Source of the DNA: Nitrospirota bacterium
Lineage (GTDB): Bacteria > Nitrospirota > 9FT-COMBO-42-15 > HDB-SIOI813
Direction of reading: 5' to 3'
Length of the DNA stretch: 9,401 nt
Assembly (NCBI GenBank): GCA_023248365.1
Contig: JAHFER010000049.1
Coordinates: forward strand, 1 to 9,401
The notes beneath the pieces were generated by a model. That model was not told where the DNA came from, did no database searches, and saw only the letters and a list, made by a program, of their open reading frames with translations. A program made the position numbers and the translations under genes. How positions within the stretch are numbered: position 1 is the first letter of the stretch; each line of letters starts with the position of its first letter. This document shows positions 1-6,539 of this stretch, piece after piece.

Positions 1-662
1 ATAGCCGGGGGCTTTATTCCGAGTATGCCGTTAGGCCCGCGTGTAACAGAATCCCAGTTGTTCAATATCAGATGAACTATCATAAGAAATCCCAGTGTTA
101 CAATTGCAAGATAATCACCCCTCAGTCGCAGCGTTATCATTCCAAGTATCATGCCCGCAAAGGCCGCAAGCATCCCGCCTATCAGTATTGCCGGCCAGAA
201 GGGGATTCCAAATGCTGTATTTAATATTCCGTAAGAGTATGCCCCTATGGCATAAAATGCAATATAGCCGAGGTCGAGCAGACCTGCAAGCCCGACTACA
301 ATATTAAGACCGAGGGCAAGAATCACATATATCCCTGTTATTGTAAGTACGTCTGTGTAGTAGTTATTAATTATAAACGGAGCAGACAAGAGTATTACTA
401 AAAGGAGAGTCAGAAGAATATTCCTTACTCTCTTACGCTTAAAAATTGTTTCTATGCTTTTTATACCTGTATTTATATACTTTGAAGTATGTCTTCCTGA
501 AGAAGAAGCTCCAAGCCTTTTTGTCAGGCCGAACAGTATGATCCCTGAAAAAATTATTACAGCGGCTATTGCAGATTTTACTATGCCGAGGAAAGGCAGT
601 AACAGCAAGCCGGACCATACTGATAAAAAAATGATCTTATACCTTTTCTGGAACACTTTCAC
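1..662 (-). CDS. livM: LivM-type branched-chain amino acid ABC transporter permease, C-terminus cut by the left edge
   Basis: This is one of the two inner-membrane permeases of a branched-chain amino acid (or related amide/amino acid) importer. I translated 220 codons on the minus strand without a stop before the window edge. Two hydrophobic segments come first (about residues 11-48), then a basic stretch (KRKRVR near 75-80), a further hydrophobic segment (81-97), and the family core GLNIVVGLAGLLDLGY (118-133), followed by the cytoplasmic-loop motif TLRLRGDYLAIVTLGF (177-192). The extra N-terminal membrane segments match the long, E. coli-like form of LivM (about 400 residues), so roughly half the protein is missing. 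The start is the first GTG after an in-frame TAG; it overlaps the end of livH by 26 nt. A GTG two codons later (656) is an alternative. Neither has a convincing Shine-Dalgarno sequence, so translational coupling to livH is likely. Family assignment is firm; the exact substrate is not visible. Confidence 0.9.
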   Translation of the reverse strand, partial: MKVFQKRYKIIFLSVWSGLLLLPFLGIVKSAIAAVIIFSGIILFGLTKRLGASSSGRHTSKYINTGIKSIETIFKRKRVRNILLTLLLVILLSAPFIINNYYTDVLTITGIYVILALGLNIVVGLAGLLDLGYIAFYAIGAYSYGILNTAFGIPFWPAILIGGMLAAFAGMILGMITLRLRGDYLAIVTLGFLMIVHLILNNWDSVTRGPNGILGIKPPA

Positions 663-1539
663 CTAACAGGCCGGTTGGCTTAAATGTAAGGATTAATATA
701 AGGATTATAAATGCAAACGCATCTTTGTACTCACTCGATACATAGGCAGCGCCAAGGCTTTCCATGATGCCCAATAAAAAGCCGCCTAATACTGCGCCCT
801 GTATATTGCCGATACCGCCAAGTACTGCGGCGGTGAATGCCTTTATACCTGCAACATAACCCATATAAAAATTTATTAGTCCATAGTACATGGCAACCAT
901 TATACCTGCAACTGCGGCAAGGACTGAGCCAATAATGAATGTGGTTATTATCACATTATCTATGTCTATTCCCACGAGTGACGCCATCTTCTTATCCTGT
1001 GCGGTTGCCCTCATGGCCTTGCCGAATCTTGTTTTCTTAATGAATGCATGGAGGGTAATCATAAGGAATACGGAAGTAATAATTATAAATGTCTGGAGAT
1101 AAGATATTGTGGCATTGCCCATCGAAAATCCCCCGTTCGACAGAATATGAGGAAATATCTTATCAGCAGAACCCTGCGTCAGCATAACATAATTCTGCAG
1201 GAAGATAGACACGCCAATGGCTGAGATAAGCGGTGAAAGCCTCGGCGCATGTCTCAACGGCCTGTATGCAACCCTTTCCATGGTAAGGCCATAAGCAGCG
1301 GAATATACTGCTGAAATAATTGCTACGATTAATAAGGAGAGTATAAGACTCTTAGAGGTAAATCCAGTGACCGTGAGAAAAGAGAGCGAAATAATTGAAA
1401 CATAGGCGCCAAGCATATATATTTCACCATGCGCGAAATTAATAAGCTCCAGTATCCCATAAACCATTGTATAACCAAGAGCTATGAGGGCATAAACAGC
1501 GCCAAGTGTCAGGCCGTTGATAAGCTGTTGCAGAAACAT
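637..1539 (-). CDS. livH: LivH-type branched-chain amino acid ABC transporter permease
   Basis: This is the second inner-membrane permease of the importer, which pairs with LivM to form the channel energised by two ATPases not in this window. The 300-residue protein has the normal family length and is almost entirely hydrophobic helices. It opens with the typical NGLTLGAVYALIALGYTMVY (residues 8-27), then the hallmark NFAHGEIYMLGAY (34-46). Near the C-terminus it carries AFTAAVLGGIGNIQGA (234-249), which corresponds to the cytoplasmic loop that contacts the ATPase. The ATG lies 3 nt after the livK stop, with a purine-rich GAGGCAGGA stretch about 10 nt upstream inside the end of livK; this implies one transcript and coupled translation. 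The gene is intact with no odd residues. Substrate (Leu/Ile/Val versus other amino acids or short amides) cannot be told from the permease. Confidence 0.95.
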   Translation of the reverse strand: MFLQQLINGLTLGAVYALIALGYTMVYGILELINFAHGEIYMLGAYVSIISLSFLTVTGFTSKSLILSLLIVAIISAVYSAAYGLTMERVAYRPLRHAPRLSPLISAIGVSIFLQNYVMLTQGSADKIFPHILSNGGFSMGNATISYLQTFIIITSVFLMITLHAFIKKTRFGKAMRATAQDKKMASLVGIDIDNVIITTFIIGSVLAAVAGIMVAMYYGLINFYMGYVAGIKAFTAAVLGGIGNIQGAVLGGFLLGIMESLGAAYVSSEYKDAFAFIILILILTFKPTGLLGESVPEKV

Positions 1540-1542
1540 GCG

Positions 1543-2682
1543 TTATTGTCCTGCCTCGCCGGGCTTCCAGTGTTCTTTAAACTTTCCATCCTTTGTTATC
1601 CAGACCACATAAGGAGAGTGAACAATATCGCCCTTTTCATTCCACTGGATTTCTCCCAATGCACCTGTATGTTTCATACTGTGTAAGGTCTTGTTGACGG
1701 TTGGCCCGTCTGTATTCTTAGCAGTCTCTATTGCGCTGAGCATTACGTTGGTTGCATCGTAGGCATATATCGAATAAGGTCCTGGTTCTCCATAACCGGC
1801 TTTGTAGTTTTTCAGGAAGTCCTTTGCGCCTGGTATATGTTCCGGGTCAGGGCTGAATGTAAGATAGCTTCCTTCAGAGGCCGTGCCTGCGATCTCAACA
1901 AACTTCTGATCTATCACGCCATCGCCGCTCATAAAAGGGATAGTGATGCCAAGCTCACGTGCCTGCTTTATCAGGAGTCCTCCATCCGGATAGATGCCAC
2001 CGAAATACAGAAGCTCTGGTTTCTTTTCCTTCATGGAAGTCAGCACTGCCCTGAAGTCTTTGTCGCCCTGAATAACACCATTATAATAAACAACCTCAAC
2101 CCGTTTAGCGAGGGCTTTTACAAATTCGTCTGCCAGACCCTGACCGTAAGTAGTTTTATCGTGGATTACTGCTACCTTTTTTAATTTCAAAACCGAGGCC
2201 ACAAATGTTGCGGCAACAAGCCCCTGCTGGTCATCCCTTCCGCAGACCCGGAAGACATTAGTGAAGCCCTGTTCTGTTAACTGTGGGTTGGTTGAGGCAG
2301 GCGTTATCATTGGCATCTTTGCCTTGTTATATACTGCTGATGCAGGGATTGAGGTACTGCTGTTAAAATGTCCGATTATACCGGCTGCACCTGCATTAAC
2401 AAGTTTATTGGCAACAGAAACGGCCTGTTTCGGGTCATGCTGGTCATCTTCCACAAGGAGTTCAATCTTTTTTCCAAGAACACCGCCTTTTTGATTCCAC
2501 TCCTTGACAGCCATGTCCGCACCGTTCTTAATATCTAAGCCCATCTTACTCTGATCCCCTGTCATAGGGCCTGCGACGCCTATCTTAACCGTATCTTCCT
2601 TTTTTGCACAACCAGAGTAAATGGTAACTGATAAAATCAGAAATATAAAACTAATAATTGAGATTGTGTGTTTATTATTCAT
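1543..2682 (-). CDS. livK: LivK-like periplasmic amino-acid-binding lipoprotein (type I ABC substrate-binding protein)
   Basis: This is the substrate-binding component that captures branched-chain (or related) amino acids and delivers them to the LivHM permease. The 379-residue protein begins with a lipoprotein-type signal: charged MNNKH, a hydrophobic stretch (residues 7-22), then YSGC with the presumed lipidated Cys25. Tyr at the -3 position is less usual than Leu/Val/Ile. The mature part starts with VKIGVAGPMTGD and contains NKAKMPMITPASTNPQLTE and FRVCGRDDQQG, typical of the Leu/Ile/Val-binding family of two-lobed proteins. YAYDATNVMLSAIETA lies near the C-terminus. The start ATG has a good AAGGA Shine-Dalgarno sequence about 8 nt upstream (2691-2695). 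It is the first gene of the liv operon and sits about 37 nt downstream of a strong candidate promoter. Lipid anchoring is inferred from the signal sequence. Ligand identity is unknown, because members of this family also bind amides, urea or aromatic compounds. Confidence 0.93.
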   Translation of the reverse strand: MNNKHTISIISFIFLILSVTIYSGCAKKEDTVKIGVAGPMTGDQSKMGLDIKNGADMAVKEWNQKGGVLGKKIELLVEDDQHDPKQAVSVANKLVNAGAAGIIGHFNSSTSIPASAVYNKAKMPMITPASTNPQLTEQGFTNVFRVCGRDDQQGLVAATFVASVLKLKKVAVIHDKTTYGQGLADEFVKALAKRVEVVYYNGVIQGDKDFRAVLTSMKEKKPELLYFGGIYPDGGLLIKQARELGITIPFMSGDGVIDQKFVEIAGTASEGSYLTFSPDPEHIPGAKDFLKNYKAGYGEPGPYSIYAYDATNVMLSAIETAKNTDGPTVNKTLHSMKHTGALGEIQWNEKGDIVHSPYVVWITKDGKFKEHWKPGEAGQ

Positions 2683-2725
2683 TGTAACTTTCCTTTTGTA
2701 TTCAGATTAGTTTAAAACATGTCTT

Positions 2726-2754
2726 AAAATACACGTAACTGTATTTCTTGTCAA
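2726..2754 (-). promoter_or_regulatory. sigma70-type promoter of the livKHM operon
   Basis: On the minus strand a perfect -35 TTGACA (2749-2754) is followed by a 17-nt spacer and a -10 TATTTT (2726-2731, four of six matches to TATAAT). Transcription would begin near 2719, giving a leader of about 37 nt before the livK ATG. Position, spacing and orientation all fit; activity is inferred. Confidence 0.65.
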
Positions 2755-2801
2755 TATTGGTTTGGGGTGTGGTCTTACAGTATCCCTGTCTACCCTTCAA
2801 C

Positions 2802-2819
2802 CCCCTGTAAATTCAGGGG
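2802..2819. promoter_or_regulatory. CCCCTG/CAGGGG palindrome in the divergent spacer
   Basis: CCCCTG (2802-2807) and CAGGGG (2814-2819) are perfect inverted arms around TAAATT. It lies between the divergent livK and receiver-gene promoters, about 50 nt upstream of the liv -35 box. It could be an operator for a regulator or a small hairpin. No T-run follows on either strand, so it is not an obvious terminator. The protein that might bind it cannot be named. Confidence 0.35.
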
Positions 2820-2838
2820 ATTAATGCCTTTCTTAAAC

Positions 2839-2858
2839 TTGACATCGTAATCTATAAT
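2839..2858 (+). promoter_or_regulatory. Possible promoter region of the receiver gene-valS operon
   Basis: The plus strand shows a perfect TTGACA (2839-2844) and a perfect TATAAT (2853-2858), but only 8 nt separate them, far short of the usual 16-18. If TATAAT is the -10, the -35 at normal spacing would be TTCTTA (2830-2835), a weak match. A second -10-like TATACT lies at 2880-2885. A promoter for the rightward operon is expected here; which elements are used cannot be decided by eye. Confidence 0.35.
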
Positions 2859-2945
2859 ATGTTAGTTTGTACGTTGCTTTATACTTAGAAAGCCTGACTA
2901 GAAACAAACAAAGAGTGGTTAATTATTTTTAACATATTTGAAAAT

Positions 2946-2951
2946 AGGAGG
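2946..2951 (+). promoter_or_regulatory. Ribosome binding site fixing the receiver gene start
   Basis: A perfect AGGAGG stands 7 nt before the ATG at 2959. It selects that ATG over the in-frame TTG at 2938, which lies upstream of the site and has no Shine-Dalgarno sequence of its own. Confidence 0.8.
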
Positions 2952-2958
2952 GGCTGGC

Positions 2959-3804
2959 ATGGATAAGAAGGTTCTTGTAGCGGAATCTGATGGTACCGTT
3001 CTCCAGGTTATTTCTTATTTTCTAAATTTGGAGGGTTTTAAGGTCACTACGGTGACGGATGGGGCTGTAACCCTGGATGTTGCCTTAAGGTTTATGCCGG
3101 ATGTTATACTTCTTGACCCTGCCCTTACAGGGGAAAATGGAGTAAAACTAAGCAGGGATATTAGGGATAAACCGGAATTTAAGGATGTGCCAATCCTTTA
3201 TATTGTTGAGGATGTGGACTCTTTGTTTAAAATGGGTGAAGAGATTCCTCCGGGCTACGGGATTATCCATAAACCTATAGACCCCACCAGGATGGTAAAC
3301 ACAATTAAAGAGTGCGTGGAAGGGGCAAAACAGTCTTCCTTTGAGAAGGTTGAACCAATGAGCATTGAGGAACTCCTCGGATGGAACGTTTCAGAGGATA
3401 GTGATAAGAAAGATCCTATATTGGAGAAGGAATCCGCAGTCTTAAATGATAATTTGCCAGGCGTAGTTGAAATTGAGGAGTTGGAAGAGAATATTCCACT
3501 GGAAGTGATTGAAAGTGCGTTAGAGGAAACAGAGAAAGAATTGGAGCAAGCTGTTTCCATTAGACCGTCACTGGAAGAAACTGTGGAAGGTACACAAATA
3601 CTGGATTCCAGTTTTCACGGGAATGACGGCTTACTGACACAGGCTACAGGCATGGGTCGAGGGCCATCTGACGAACAGATTGAAAAAATGATAAGCAAAA
3701 TTTCAAGAGAATTTATTGAAAAAGTAGTAATGGAAATCGTCCCGAGGATTGCAGAAGAAGAGATTAAGAAGGAGATAGAAAGGCTAAAGGGAGAGAGTGG
3801 ATGA
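2959..3804 (+). CDS. Stand-alone receiver-domain protein with acidic linker and C-terminal helical module
   Basis: This 281-residue protein starts with a CheY-like receiver fold (about 1-125). Visible landmarks are VLVAESD (5-11), LLDPALTGENG with the phosphoacceptor-like Asp53 (51-61), and HKPID with the conserved Lys105-Pro. Two switch features are degraded: the usual acidic pair after strand 1 is Glu9-Ser10, and the Thr/Ser after strand 4 is Val83. Phosphorylation is therefore uncertain. There is no DNA-binding or enzymatic output domain. A long acidic, low-complexity linker (about 125-230) is followed by a strongly predicted helix (about 237-278) containing EKVVMEIVPRIAEEEIKKEI. I recall a similar tail on other receiver or adaptor proteins of Desulfobacterota/Nitrospirota-like genomes, and it superficially resembles the PopZ C-terminal oligomerisation region; both are recollections, not searches. 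Its stop overlaps the valS start (ATGA), so the two are co-translated. Role unknown; a regulatory or localisation scaffold is a guess. Confidence 0.85.
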   Translation: MDKKVLVAESDGTVLQVISYFLNLEGFKVTTVTDGAVTLDVALRFMPDVILLDPALTGENGVKLSRDIRDKPEFKDVPILYIVEDVDSLFKMGEEIPPGYGIIHKPIDPTRMVNTIKECVEGAKQSSFEKVEPMSIEELLGWNVSEDSDKKDPILEKESAVLNDNLPGVVEIEELEENIPLEVIESALEETEKELEQAVSIRPSLEETVEGTQILDSSFHGNDGLLTQATGMGRGPSDEQIEKMISKISREFIEKVVMEIVPRIAEEEIKKEIERLKGESG

Positions 3805-6428
3805 ATGAACTCAGCAAGGTATACAACCCTGAAGAGGTGGAAGAAAAATGGTACAAATTCTGGGATGAAAACGGATATTTTAAACCTGGTCAGCAGAGTA
3901 GGCATCCAAATTTTTCTGTAGTAATTCCCCCGCCAAACATCACCGGCTCTCTGCACATGGGCCATGCCCTTAACACCACATTACAGGACATTATTGTTCG
4001 ATGGAAGAGGATGTCAGGTTATAACACCCTCTGGCTCCCGGGGACAGACCATGCCGGTATTGCCACTCAGAATGTTGTGGAGCGCCAGCTTGTATCAGAA
4101 GGCAGCAGCAGGAAGGAGTATGGAAGAAAGGGGTTTGTTGAAAAGGTGTGGGAGTGGCGTGAGCATTATGGCCGCACCATTATCTATCAGTTAAAACGAC
4201 TCGGCGGTTCATGTGACTGGAGTATGGAACGTTTTACAATGGACGAGGGGATGTCTAAGGCTGTGCGTGAGGTCTTTGTCAGGCTCTATGAAGAGGCGCT
4301 TATTTATCAGGGAAATTACATCATCAACTGGTGTCCCAGGTGTATGACCGCCTTATCTGACCTTGAGGTTGAGCATGAAAATATTCAGGGAAAGTTGTAT
4401 CAGCTTACATATAAACTTACCGATGGTTCCGGTTCACTTATAGTTGCGACAACACGGCCTGAGACGATACTGGGAGATACAGCAGTGGCTGTTCATCCTG
4501 ATGATAAGAGATACAGCAGTTTTATCGGGAAGAGTGTAATTATTCCGGTGGTTGGAAGAGAGATACCGGTTATTGCTGACAGTGTAGTTGATATGGAGTT
4601 TGGAACAGGCGCATTAAAGATTACCCCGGCACATGACCCTAATGACTTTGAGGTTGGTAACAGGCACGGGCTTCCAAAGATAAAGGTAATGAGTGATGAC
4701 GGAAGGATGAACGAGGCCGCGGGTGTGTATAGCGGTATGGATCGTTTCGAATGCAGGAAGGCTTTGCTCAGCGAACTTTCCAGCAGGGGAGAGCTTGTAA
4801 AAGAGGATAACCATCTCCATGCCGTAGGCCATTGCTACAGGTGTAAGACGATTATAGAACCCAATGTGTCAAAACAATGGTTTGTAAGGGTCAAGCCCCT
4901 TGCTGAACCGGCTATTAAGGCGGTTGAAGACGGCAGGGTTACTATTATACCAAAGGGCTGGGAGAATACATATTTTGAATGGATGAATAATATCAAAGAC
5001 TGGTGCATATCAAGACAGATCTGGTGGGGTCATCAGATACCTGCATGGCACTGCAAAGCCTGCGGAGAAGTTACTGTAGACCGGGAAGACCCTTCTGCCT
5101 GCAAACATTGCGGCAGTTCTGATATTAAGCAGGATGAGGATGTGCTTGACACATGGTTTTCTTCTGCACTATGGCCGTTTTCCACATTAGGCTGGCCTGA
5201 AAATACTGAGGAGTTAAAAAGGTTTTATCCCACATCAGTGCTTGTTACCGGTTTTGACATACTATTCTTCTGGGTAGCCAGAATGATGATGATGGGAATT
5301 AAATTTATGGGGGATGTCCCATTCAGAGAGGTTTGTATTCATGCGCTCGTCAGGGATGCTGAGGGGCAGAAGATGAGCAAATCAAAGGGGAATGTTATTG
5401 ACCCGCTGGTTATAATGGGAAAGTATGGCACAGACGCACTCAGATTTACTTTAGCATCTATGTCATCACCGGGGCGAGATATAAAGCTTGCAGAGGAACG
5501 CATAGAGGGGAACCGAAATTTTGCAAATAAGTTATGGAATGCCTCAAGGTTCATAATGATGAACTCGGAAGTTTTGGAAGGTACTACTGCACTAAACCCC
5601 GGAACGCTAACGCTTCCTGATAAATGGATACTGAGCCGCATGAACAAGACCATTGCGGAAGTAACGGGGATGTTAGGCGAGTACAGATTTGATTTGGCAT
5701 CAGGCACAATCTACAGCTTTTTCTGGCATGAGTTCTGCGACTGGTATGTAGAATTCGCAAAACTCCAGCTTGGCGAGGGTGGTCAGAGGAAAGAAAGCAC
5801 TGTTGCAGTTCTGCTAAGGGTGCTGGACAACTCACTGAGGCTGCTGCATCCATTTATGCCTTTTATTACAGAGGAGATTTATCAGCATATTAAAGGCTCG
5901 TCTGTAATGATCTCCGGTTATCCGGTAGTTGAGGAAGTGCTTAGGTATAATGAAGCAGGGAAACAGATGGACTATGTTATGGATGTTATAAAGACTGTAA
6001 GGAGCATGAGGTCAGAGATGAACATACCTCCGTCAAAGGTGATGGATATACATCTCAAATCTTCAGATGATACCCTCATTAAACTGCTTGAAGAAAATCT
6101 TATATATGTGAAGAGGCTGTCGTGGGCAGGAAATATAGTTCAGGGAAAAGATATGAAGAGGCCTGAGAAATCGGCTATCTCTGTGTTCTCAGGAGGAGAG
6201 ATTTATCTGCCGCTTGAGGGTGTTATTGACTTAGAAAAAGAAAAGAAGACTTTGGAAAAGCGCCTTGGTGATATGAATACTGAAATTGAAAATATTAACA
6301 GTAAATTATCTAATAATGCCTTTCTTGTAAAGGCCCCTGCGGCGGTGGTTCAAAAAGAAAAAGAGAGATGCCAGGAGTTGATTGAGCAGAAAAAGAGGAT
6401 AGAGGCCAACCTGTCGTGGCTTGGTTAA
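3801..6428 (+). CDS. valS: Valyl-tRNA synthetase (class Ia, with editing domain)
   Basis: This cytoplasmic enzyme charges tRNA-Val with valine using ATP and hydrolyses mischarged Thr-tRNA-Val. The 875-residue protein is full family length. In order: the HIGH motif as HMGH (52-55) after PPPNITGS; a CPRC zinc knuckle half (Cys178, Cys181); the editing domain with TTRPET (217-222) and AHDPNDFE (277-284), where Asp279 is the conserved editing aspartate; the other half knuckle CYRC (Cys345, Cys348); DWCISRQIWWGHQIPAW (400-416); a second Cys4 site (418, 421, 434, 437); KMSKS (524-528); the anticodon-binding helices; and a C-terminal coiled-coil arm (about 810-875) typical of bacterial ValRS. The ATG overlaps the upstream receiver-gene stop by 4 nt, with a purine-rich GGGAGAGAG just before it. 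All catalytic motifs are intact. I see no T-box leader, and its partner in the operon is unusual. Confidence 0.98.
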   Translation: MNELSKVYNPEEVEEKWYKFWDENGYFKPGQQSRHPNFSVVIPPPNITGSLHMGHALNTTLQDIIVRWKRMSGYNTLWLPGTDHAGIATQNVVERQLVSEGSSRKEYGRKGFVEKVWEWREHYGRTIIYQLKRLGGSCDWSMERFTMDEGMSKAVREVFVRLYEEALIYQGNYIINWCPRCMTALSDLEVEHENIQGKLYQLTYKLTDGSGSLIVATTRPETILGDTAVAVHPDDKRYSSFIGKSVIIPVVGREIPVIADSVVDMEFGTGALKITPAHDPNDFEVGNRHGLPKIKVMSDDGRMNEAAGVYSGMDRFECRKALLSELSSRGELVKEDNHLHAVGHCYRCKTIIEPNVSKQWFVRVKPLAEPAIKAVEDGRVTIIPKGWENTYFEWMNNIKDWCISRQIWWGHQIPAWHCKACGEVTVDREDPSACKHCGSSDIKQDEDVLDTWFSSALWPFSTLGWPENTEELKRFYPTSVLVTGFDILFFWVARMMMMGIKFMGDVPFREVCIHALVRDAEGQKMSKSKGNVIDPLVIMGKYGTDALRFTLASMSSPGRDIKLAEERIEGNRNFANKLWNASRFIMMNSEVLEGTTALNPGTLTLPDKWILSRMNKTIAEVTGMLGEYRFDLASGTIYSFFWHEFCDWYVEFAKLQLGEGGQRKESTVAVLLRVLDNSLRLLHPFMPFITEEIYQHIKGSSVMISGYPVVEEVLRYNEAGKQMDYVMDVIKTVRSMRSEMNIPPSKVMDIHLKSSDDTLIKLLEENLIYVKRLSWAGNIVQGKDMKRPEKSAISVFSGGEIYLPLEGVIDLEKEKKTLEKRLGDMNTEIENINSKLSNNAFLVKAPAAVVQKEKERCQELIEQKKRIEANLSWLG

Positions 6429-6441
6429 TCTCAAAATATAA

Positions 6442-6524
6442 TTAACCACAGAGGCACTGAGACACAGAGAAAATATTTGAGATTTAAGTTTACAAATAAA
6501 AGACCTCTGTGCCTCTGTGTTTAA
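6442..6524. repeat. Intergenic inverted repeat built of CACAGAGG octamers, copy 1
   Basis: The left arm (6442-6461, beginning TTAACCACAGAGGCAC) matches the reverse complement of the right arm (6505-6524) at 18 of 20 positions, around a 43-nt A/T-rich centre. The left arm continues as three tandem octamers, CACAGAGG, CACTGAGA and CACAGAGA (6447-6470); the right arm is two perfect CCTCTGTG octamers (6504-6519). The outer ends are both TTAA. It begins 13 nt after the valS stop and ends 15 nt before the nadC ATG, so it fills the spacer. A related copy follows coaX. Nothing codes inside it. It may be a small non-autonomous mobile repeat or a structured RNA between genes; I recall similar CTCTGTG repeats scattered in several environmental bacterial genomes. 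Confidence 0.8.
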
Positions 6525-6539
6525 GAATGGGATTTCCGG

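Noticed and set aside
95..666. Plus-strand open frames at 95-307 and 454-666
   Set aside because: The minus strand across this span translates into 220 uninterrupted codons of LivM with clear family motifs, so the plus-strand frames are shadows.
1837..2184. Plus-strand open frame opposite the livK-like gene
   Set aside because: It is antisense to a well-supported binding-protein gene, with no ribosome site or family signature.
2938..2958. Upstream TTG start for the receiver gene, adding seven residues
   Set aside because: The AGGAGG at 2946-2951 lies downstream of that TTG and correctly placed for the ATG at 2959; the receiver fold also begins normally at MDKKVLV.
3700..3800. T-box or other tRNA-sensing leader before valS
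   Set aside because: valS overlaps the upstream gene, leaving no leader; no T-box-like sequence is seen in the spacer upstream of the receiver gene either.
3615..3965. Long minus-strand open frames opposite the receiver gene and the start of valS
   Set aside because: They lie antisense to clearly conserved coding sequence, lack ribosome sites and show no recognisable motif; they are frame shadows.
6447..6519. Tandem octamers as a CRISPR array
   Set aside because: Units are 8 nt, directly abutting, with no spacers; the two sides are inverted to each other, and no cas genes are present.
6442..6524. Repeat copy 1 as a rho-independent terminator for valS
   Set aside because: The arms are separated by 43 nt and no T-run follows the right arm; a classical terminator is not supported, though some attenuation is possible.
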